Under the pieces are notes generated by a model that was not told where the DNA came from, did no database searches, and was given only the letters and a program-made list of their open reading frames with translations. A program made the position numbers and the translations under genes. 64,000 nucleotides of DNA from Cellulosimicrobium marinum. GTDB taxonomy: Bacteria; Actinomycetota; Actinomycetes; Actinomycetales; Cellulomonadaceae. Location of the stretch: contig NZ_JAJBZH010000002.1 in NCBI RefSeq assembly GCF_020551945.1, positions 434,001 through 498,000 on the forward strand, given 5' to 3'. Positions within the stretch are counted from its first letter, which is position 1. Each line of letters starts with the position of its first letter. Shown piece after piece: positions 59,180-64,000 of this stretch.

Positions 59180-60100
59180 ATGGACTACGGCCACGAGCTC
59201 CGCTTCGGCTCGTTCATCACCCCCGCCGCGGCGTCGCCGCGCGAGGTCGTCGACCTCGCCGTCCTGTCGGAGCAGGTGGGGCTCGACCTCGTGACGTTCC
59301 AGGACCACCCCTACCAGCCCGGCTTCCTCGACACGTGGACCCTCCTGAGCTGGGTCGCGGCGCGCACCGAGCGCGTCCGGCTCGCGGGGAACGTGCTCAA
59401 CCTGCCGCTGCGCCCGCCGAGCGTCCTCGCACGCTCCGTCGCGAGCCTCGACCGCCTCTCCGGCGGGCGGGTCGAGCTCGGGCTCGGCGCGGGCGGCTTC
59501 TGGGACCCGATCGTCGCGATGGGCGGCGACCGGCTCACCCCGGGTCAGAGCGTCGACGCGCTCGGCGAGGCGATCGACGTGATCCGCGGGCTGTGGGACA
59601 CGACGACGCGCGACCGGCTCGTCGCGGGCGGCGAGCACCACCGGGTCGACGGCGCGAAGCGCGGACCGGCGCCCGCCCACGACGTCGAGATCTGGGTCGG
59701 TGCGCTCAAGCCGCGCATGCTCCGCCTCGTCGGCGCCACGGCGGACGGCTGGCTGCCCTCGCTCGCGTACCTGCAGAGCGTCGAGGCGCTCGCCCGCGGC
59801 AACGCGACGATCGACGACGCCGCGCGCGACGCCGGACGTGACCCGGCCGCGGTCCGTCGCCTGCTCAACGTGGGCGGCCGGTTCACCGCCGCCGGCGGGA
59901 GCGGGTTCCTCCAGGGGCCGCCGCAGCAGTGGGCGGAACAGCTCGCGGCGATGACGCTCGAGCACGGCGTCTCGACGTACGTCGTCACGGGCGACGACGC
60001 GACGACCCTCGCCGTCGTGGGCCAGGAGGTCGCGCCCGCGGCCCGCGAACTCGTCGCCGCCGAGCGCGGGACCGCGCCGACCGGGGGAGACCGCGCATGA
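59180..60100 (+). CDS. LLM class flavin-dependent oxidoreductase
   Basis: A 306-residue luciferase-like (TIM-barrel) FMN- or F420-dependent oxidoreductase: LRFGSFITPAAASPREVVDLAVL, TFQDHPYQPGFLDTWTLLSW, LGLGAGGFWD and WVGALKPRMLRLVGATADGWLPS. GAGGACCC precedes ATG at 59180. Its stop overlaps the next gene's ATG by 4 nt. The next gene begins with a close paralogue of this whole protein. Confidence 0.93.
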   Translation: MDYGHELRFGSFITPAAASPREVVDLAVLSEQVGLDLVTFQDHPYQPGFLDTWTLLSWVAARTERVRLAGNVLNLPLRPPSVLARSVASLDRLSGGRVELGLGAGGFWDPIVAMGGDRLTPGQSVDALGEAIDVIRGLWDTTTRDRLVAGGEHHRVDGAKRGPAPAHDVEIWVGALKPRMLRLVGATADGWLPSLAYLQSVEALARGNATIDDAARDAGRDPAAVRRLLNVGGRFTAAGGSGFLQGPPQQWAEQLAAMTLEHGVSTYVVTGDDATTLAVVGQEVAPAARELVAAERGTAPTGGDRA

Positions 60101-62463
60101 CCGACTACGGCCACCCGCTGCGGTTCGGCACGTTCGTCACCCCGCTCGCCGACGACCCCGACGCGACGGTCGCGCGCGCCGTCCTCGCCGAGGACCTCGG
60201 CCTCGACCTCGTGACGTTCCAGGACCACTCGTACCAGCCGCGTTTCCTCGACACGTGGACGCTGCTGAGCTATGTCGCGTCCGCGACGGAGCGGATCCAC
60301 GTCGCGCCGAACGTCGCCACCGTGCCGATGCGACCGCCCGCCGTCCTCGCACGGGCCGCGGCGAGCCTCGACCTGCTCTCCGACGGGCGAGTCGACCTCG
60401 CCCTCGGGGCGGGCGCGTTCTGGGACGCGATGGAGGCGACGGGCGTCCCGCGTCTGTCCGCGGGGCAGAGCGTCGACGCGCTCGCCGAGGCGATCGGCGT
60501 GATCCGGGCGATCTGGGGCGAGGACGTCCCCGGCGCCCGACCCGCCGGGGCGCGGGGCGGCGTCGTGCTCCCGGGCGAGCACCACCGCCTCGCGGGTGCC
60601 GAACCGGGACCCGGGACCACGCGCCGCATCCCGCTGTGGCTCGGCGCGCTCGGTCCGCGCATGCTGCGCCTGACGGGCGAGTCCGCCGACGGGTGGCTGC
60701 CGTCGTTCGGCCGCGTGGGCGTCGACGGGCTGCGCGCGGGCAACGCGGCGATCGACGCCGCCGCGACCGCCGCGGGACGCGACCCGCGCGAGATCACCCG
60801 CGTCCTCAACGTCGCGGGTGTCTTCGACGACGACGGCGCCGTCCCGCGAGGCACGGGCGAGCCGGACGTCTCCGGTCCGCCCGAGGCGTGGGTCGAGCGC
60901 CTGCTGCCGCTCGTCGTCGACGAGGGCGTCTCGACGCTCGTCCTCGCCTCCGACGACGAGCGCACGACCCAACGCTTCGCCGAGGAGGTCGTCCCCGCGC
61001 TGCGCGCCGAGGCCGAGCGCGTGCGCGCCGCGGCCGGGACCGACACGAGCCGGGTCGTCCCCGCGCAGGTGCGCGCGCGGCGTCGGGCAGGCATCGACTA
61101 CGACGCCGTGCCTCCCTCGCTCGCCGAGCGTGTCGTCGAACCGGGCGACGCCGCCCACGCGGCCGTCCGCTCCACCTACCTGCGTGGCGGGTCCCCGGGC
61201 CTCGTGCTGCGACCGCGCGACACCGCCGAGGTCGTCGAGGCGCTCGCGTACGCGCGCGCCCAGGAGGTCACGCGCCGCGTGCCGCTGTCGGTGCGCTCCG
61301 GCGGGCACGGCATCAGCGGGCGCTCCACGAACGACGGCGGGATCGTCCTCGACCTCGGCGCGCTCGCCGGCATCGAGGTGCTCGACGACGCGGCCCGGCT
61401 CGTGCGCCTCGGCCCCGCCGCGCGCTGGGGGGACGTCGCCACCGCGCTCGCCCCGCGCGGCTGGGCGATCACGTCGGGCGACTCGGGCGGCGTCGGCGTC
61501 GGCGGTCTCGCGACCGCGGGCGGCATCGGGTTCCTCGGCCGCGCCCACGGGCTCACGATCGACCACGTCCGCGCCGTCGAGACGGTCCTCGCCGACGGCC
61601 GCGTCGTGCGCGCGAGCGCCGACGAGAACACGGACCTGTTCTGGGGCGTGCGCGGCGCGGGGGCCAACCTCGGGGTCGTGACGTCGTTCGAGCTCGTCGC
61701 CGACGAGGTCGGCGACGTGGGGTTCGCCCAGATGGTGCACGACGCCTCGGACACCGCCGCGTTCCTCCAGCGGTGGGGCGCGACGGTCGAGGCGTCGCCG
61801 CGGGACACGACGAGCTTCCTGCTCATGGGCCGGCCGCGCCCCGGGCAGCCCGTCGTCGCGCAGACCATGACGATGGTCGACTCGGACGACCCCGACACCG
61901 TGCTCGACCGCCTCCGCCCGTACGCGGCGATCGCCCCGCTCCTGCAGCAGGCGACGGCGCAGATCGTGCCGTACGCCGCCGTCGTCCAGGCCCCGCCGCC
62001 CGGCCCGCACCACGGCGAGGGCGAGCCCGTGGCGCGCTCGGGCCTGCTGGAGCACGTGACGCCCGAGGCGGCGGCACGCCTCGCGGGGCTCGTCGCGAGC
62101 GGCGACACGTTCTTCTTCCAGATCCGCTCCACGGGCGGCACGACGTCGGACGTGCCCGCCGACGCCACCGCGTACGCGCACCGGACGGCGAACTTCGCGG
62201 TGAGCGCGATGGGCGCGAGCCGTGCACGGCTCGACGCCCGCTGGGACGCGATCGCCGACGTCTTCACCGGCTCGTACCTCAGCTTCGAGACGGACCCGCG
62301 CCCCGAGCGTGTCGAGGACGCCTTCCCGCCCGCGACGCTCGACCGCCTGCGCGCGCTCAAGCGGCGGGTCGACCCGGGCAACCTGTTCCGGGACAACTTC
62401 TCCGTGCTCGGCCCGGCCGCCGTCGACCCGCACCCCGCGGACGAGGCCGGCCCGCTGCGGTAG
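60097..62463 (+). CDS. Fusion: LLM flavin oxidoreductase plus berberine-bridge-type FAD oxidase
   Basis: A 788-residue two-enzyme protein. Residues about 1-315 are a luciferase-like oxidoreductase very similar to the preceding gene (TFQDHSYQPRFLDTWTLLSY). Residues about 330-788 are a PCMH-type FAD oxidase: the His that usually bonds FAD lies in RSGGHGISGR near residue 407, and SGDSGGVGVGGLATAGGIG follows near residue 465. That second loop has Ser/Gly where doubly bonded berberine-bridge enzymes have Cys, so only one covalent flavin link is expected. The BBE ending RVDPGNLFRDNF is present. No frameshift or internal stop is seen at the junction. Its TAG stop starts repeat array III. Confidence 0.9.
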   Translation: MTDYGHPLRFGTFVTPLADDPDATVARAVLAEDLGLDLVTFQDHSYQPRFLDTWTLLSYVASATERIHVAPNVATVPMRPPAVLARAAASLDLLSDGRVDLALGAGAFWDAMEATGVPRLSAGQSVDALAEAIGVIRAIWGEDVPGARPAGARGGVVLPGEHHRLAGAEPGPGTTRRIPLWLGALGPRMLRLTGESADGWLPSFGRVGVDGLRAGNAAIDAAATAAGRDPREITRVLNVAGVFDDDGAVPRGTGEPDVSGPPEAWVERLLPLVVDEGVSTLVLASDDERTTQRFAEEVVPALRAEAERVRAAAGTDTSRVVPAQVRARRRAGIDYDAVPPSLAERVVEPGDAAHAAVRSTYLRGGSPGLVLRPRDTAEVVEALAYARAQEVTRRVPLSVRSGGHGISGRSTNDGGIVLDLGALAGIEVLDDAARLVRLGPAARWGDVATALAPRGWAITSGDSGGVGVGGLATAGGIGFLGRAHGLTIDHVRAVETVLADGRVVRASADENTDLFWGVRGAGANLGVVTSFELVADEVGDVGFAQMVHDASDTAAFLQRWGATVEASPRDTTSFLLMGRPRPGQPVVAQTMTMVDSDDPDTVLDRLRPYAAIAPLLQQATAQIVPYAAVVQAPPPGPHHGEGEPVARSGLLEHVTPEAAARLAGLVASGDTFFFQIRSTGGTTSDVPADATAYAHRTANFAVSAMGASRARLDARWDAIADVFTGSYLSFETDPRPERVEDAFPPATLDRLRALKRRVDPGNLFRDNFSVLGPAAVDPHPADEAGPLR

Positions 62464-62516
62464 TACCCCAGTCCGCTGAGGTACTACCTCGCGCTACCGG
62501 GGTACTCCCTCGGCAG
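62461..62516. repeat. CGAGGTAGTACC repeat array III (inverted)
   Basis: Read on the minus strand the units are CGAGGGAGTACCCCGGTAGCG and CGAGGTAGTACCTCAGCGGA, ending in GGGGTACTACCG. GGTAGTACC at 62459-62467 on the plus strand gives the TAG stop of the fusion oxidase; CGAGGTAG on the minus strand gives the TAG stop of the BenE-type gene. The convergent genes are therefore joined by the array. Confidence 0.75.
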
Positions 62517-63728
62517 GGTGGGGGTGTCGGGCGGTGCCTGCTGTGGTGCCGGCTGCGGTGCTGCTGCCCGACGGCGCGGGGTCACCACGGCGTGGACGGC
62601 GAGCCCGGCGAGGATCGCCCAGAACGCGGCGCCGATGCCGGCGACGCCCACCCCGGAGGCGGCGACGAGCAGGGTGACGGCGGCCGCCTCCCGGCCGTGG
62701 GGGTCGGCGAACGCCGCGCCGAGCGCGGAGCCGAGGGTGCCGACGAGCGCGAGCCCGGCCGCGGCCTCGACGAGCCCGGCGGGGGCGGCGGCGACGAGGG
62801 ACGCGAGCGCGGCGGAGGCTGCGGCGAGGACGAGGTAGGCCCAGCCGGCGGCGTGGGCGGCGACCCAGCGGCGTCGGGCGTCGGGGTGCGCCTGGGGTCC
62901 GGCGGCGAGCGCGGCGCTGATGGCGGCGAGGTTGATCGTGTGTCCGCCCGCGGGGGCGCCGACGAGGGTCCCGAGGCCGGTGACGGTCATGGTCTCGCGC
63001 CACGGGACCCGGTACCCGTACGACGCCATGACGGCGACGCCGGGGACGTTCTGCGACGCCGTGGTCACGACGAACAGAGGGACGGCGAGGCCGACGACGG
63101 CCTGCCACGTCAGCGTCGGGGCGGTGAGGTCGAGGCGGGGGACGGCGTCGGTCCACGCGAGCGTGCCGGTGCGTGCGGCGGTGACGGCGACGGTCGTGAG
63201 GGCGACGGCGAGCGCGGCGGGGGAGGCCCAGCGCGGGGCGAGGCGCAGGAGCACGAGCCAGGTCGCGACGACGGGCGCGACGAGCAGCGGGAGGTCGACC
63301 AGCGCGCGCACGGGGGCGAGGCACAGGGTGAGGAGGACGCCCGCGAGCATGGCCTGCGCGACGGCTGCGGGCACGCGGCCGACGAGCGTGCCGAGCCGGG
63401 GCCACGCGGCGGTGAGGAGCAGGAGGGCTCCGACGAGGCAGAACGCGCCGACGGCGGCGGGCCACCCGCCCGCGACGGCGCCGGTGCTCACGAGGAGCGC
63501 GGCGCCGGGGGTGGACCAGGCGAGGGTGAGCGGGGTGCGGTGGCGCGACGTGAGCCAGAGGATCCCGGCGCCCTGGGTGACGCAGAGCGCGAGCAGTCCG
63601 GAGGCGGCCTGCTCGGGGGTGGCGCCGACGGCGCGCAGCCCGGCGAGGACGACGGCGAACGAGCTGGTGAAGCCGACGAGCGCGGTGACGAGGCCGGCGA
63701 GGACGGGCTGGGTGCGGTCTGCGGCCAT
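62484..63728 (-). CDS. BenE family (benzoate/H+ symporter-like) transporter
   Basis: A 414-residue membrane protein with about 12 hydrophobic helices and the BenE signatures ASQNVPGVAVMASYGYRVPW and GAPAGGHTINLAAISAAL. Family members import benzoate or similar aromatics. GGGAG precedes ATG at 63728. It is divergent from an XRE regulator gene, the common arrangement for this family. Its last residues are encoded within repeat array III. Confidence 0.92.
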   Translation of the reverse strand: MAADRTQPVLAGLVTALVGFTSSFAVVLAGLRAVGATPEQAASGLLALCVTQGAGILWLTSRHRTPLTLAWSTPGAALLVSTGAVAGGWPAAVGAFCLVGALLLLTAAWPRLGTLVGRVPAAVAQAMLAGVLLTLCLAPVRALVDLPLLVAPVVATWLVLLRLAPRWASPAALAVALTTVAVTAARTGTLAWTDAVPRLDLTAPTLTWQAVVGLAVPLFVVTTASQNVPGVAVMASYGYRVPWRETMTVTGLGTLVGAPAGGHTINLAAISAALAAGPQAHPDARRRWVAAHAAGWAYLVLAAASAALASLVAAAPAGLVEAAAGLALVGTLGSALGAAFADPHGREAAAVTLLVAASGVGVAGIGAAFWAILAGLAVHAVVTPRRRAAAPQPAPQQAPPDTPTLPREYPGSAR

Positions 63729-63757
63729 GGTGCTCCCGTGGGTGTTCTGAGAACAGA

Positions 63758-63796
63758 ACGGTAGCACCGAGCGTTCCGTGGACGGAACGGTACTCT
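63758..63796. promoter_or_regulatory. Divergent benE/XRE promoters and operator
   Basis: TACCGT (63763-63758, minus) is the likely -10 for the transporter, and TACTCT (63791-63796, plus) for the XRE gene. Between them CGTTCCGT-GG-ACGGAACG (63772-63789) is a perfect 8-2-8 palindrome, placed to block both promoters. The XRE protein is the likely ligand. Confidence 0.65.
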
Positions 63797-63802
63797 GGCG
63801 AC

Positions 63803-64000
63803 GTGAGCGACCACGACGAGGCGGCCCGCGCCGTCGCGGAGCAGATCCGCGCCGCCCGGGACGAGCGCGGGCTGTCCCTGTCCGCGCTCGCGGCCGCCGC
63901 CGGCATCGGCAAGGGCTCGCTCTCCGAGATCGAGCGCGGCAGCCGCAACCCCACGCTCGCCACCCTCTACGCGCTCGCCGGGGCGCTCCGCGTCCCCCTC
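63803..64000 (+). CDS. XRE family transcriptional regulator (partial, N-terminus)
   Basis: The first 66 residues run off the window end. They form a complete XRE helix-turn-helix (IRAARDERGLSLSALAAAAG, GSLSEIERGSRNPTLATLYALA). A cupin domain often follows in relatives beside BenE transporters but cannot be seen here. TACTCT at 63791-63796 leaves 6 nt before GTG, so the message is probably leaderless. Confidence 0.9.
   Translation, partial: MSDHDEAARAVAEQIRAARDERGLSLSALAAAAGIGKGSLSEIERGSRNPTLATLYALAGALRVPL

Overview
The window is very GC-rich DNA with tightly packed, often overlapping genes. The gene set is that of a high-GC Gram-positive actinobacterium: DUF4235, DUF6328 and DUF6069 proteins, ANTAR regulators, an LAxTG sortase signal, actinobacterial stressosome proteins, and many start codons only 6-7 nt downstream of a TANNNT -10 box (leaderless mRNAs). 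Two secreted chitin-type LPMOs suggest a polysaccharide degrader of the Micrococcales, such as Cellulosimicrobium, Cellulomonas or Isoptericola. The genus is inference. No rRNA, tRNA, transposase, phage gene or CRISPR array was found.

Layout. 1-8.9 kb is housekeeping and maintenance: the end of a calpain-like protease, MOSC, PH-domain, phosphatase, DinB and FrnE proteins, a small Cys peptide, an AlkA-type glycosylase, RNase HI, DedA, FKBP and a VIT1-type transporter. 8.9-11.8 kb holds two repeat-rich exported proteins, the second with a sortase signal. 11.8-14.7 kb is a gluconate module (gntP, gntK and a divergent FadR-type regulator). 14.7-18.3 kb is molybdate uptake (a fused ModB-ModC protein, ModA, and a ModE-like DNA-binding/TOBE protein). 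18.4-21.3 kb holds GNAT, VOC, DoxX and DUF1080 genes. 21.4-25 kb is molybdenum cofactor synthesis (mogA/moaB, moaD, a DUF6457 gene, mobA, moaC, moeA). 25-30 kb has three ANTAR-domain regulators, an SDR dehydrogenase and two membrane proteins. 30.1-30.8 kb is a Phd/VapC-type toxin-antitoxin pair. 31.2-35.6 kb is a TPP-riboswitch-led thiamine ABC transporter, flanked by DUF4235 genes.

36-38.6 kb is a two-component system with a divergent membrane protein. 38.7-44.8 kb is a six-gene operon whose genes all overlap by 1 or 4 nt: rsbR, rsbS, rsbT, an ATPase-PP2C fusion, a hybrid kinase and a receiver-PP2C phosphatase. This is a complete stressosome signalling cascade with no sigma factor beside it. 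45-52 kb holds pgi, two paralogous double-GNAT genes around a dienelactone hydrolase, glsB, an S4 protein and a DUF559 gene. 52.2-58.5 kb looks like a chitin-utilisation region: two LPMOs with a shared operator, a ROK regulator, a ChbG-type deacetylase and a sugar transporter. 58.6-64 kb holds a MarR regulator, two luciferase-like oxidoreductases (the second fused to a berberine-bridge-type oxidase), a BenE-type transporter and the start of an XRE regulator.

The least expected structure is in the non-coding DNA. A dispersed hairpin element occurs three times with compensatory stem changes, and one copy encodes the linker of the ModB-ModC fusion. A roughly 21-nt repeat built on CGAGGTAGTACC forms three short arrays, and two of them supply the TAG stop codons of the convergent genes they separate. 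The two LPMO genes share an 18-nt palindrome at exactly the same distance from their start codons.
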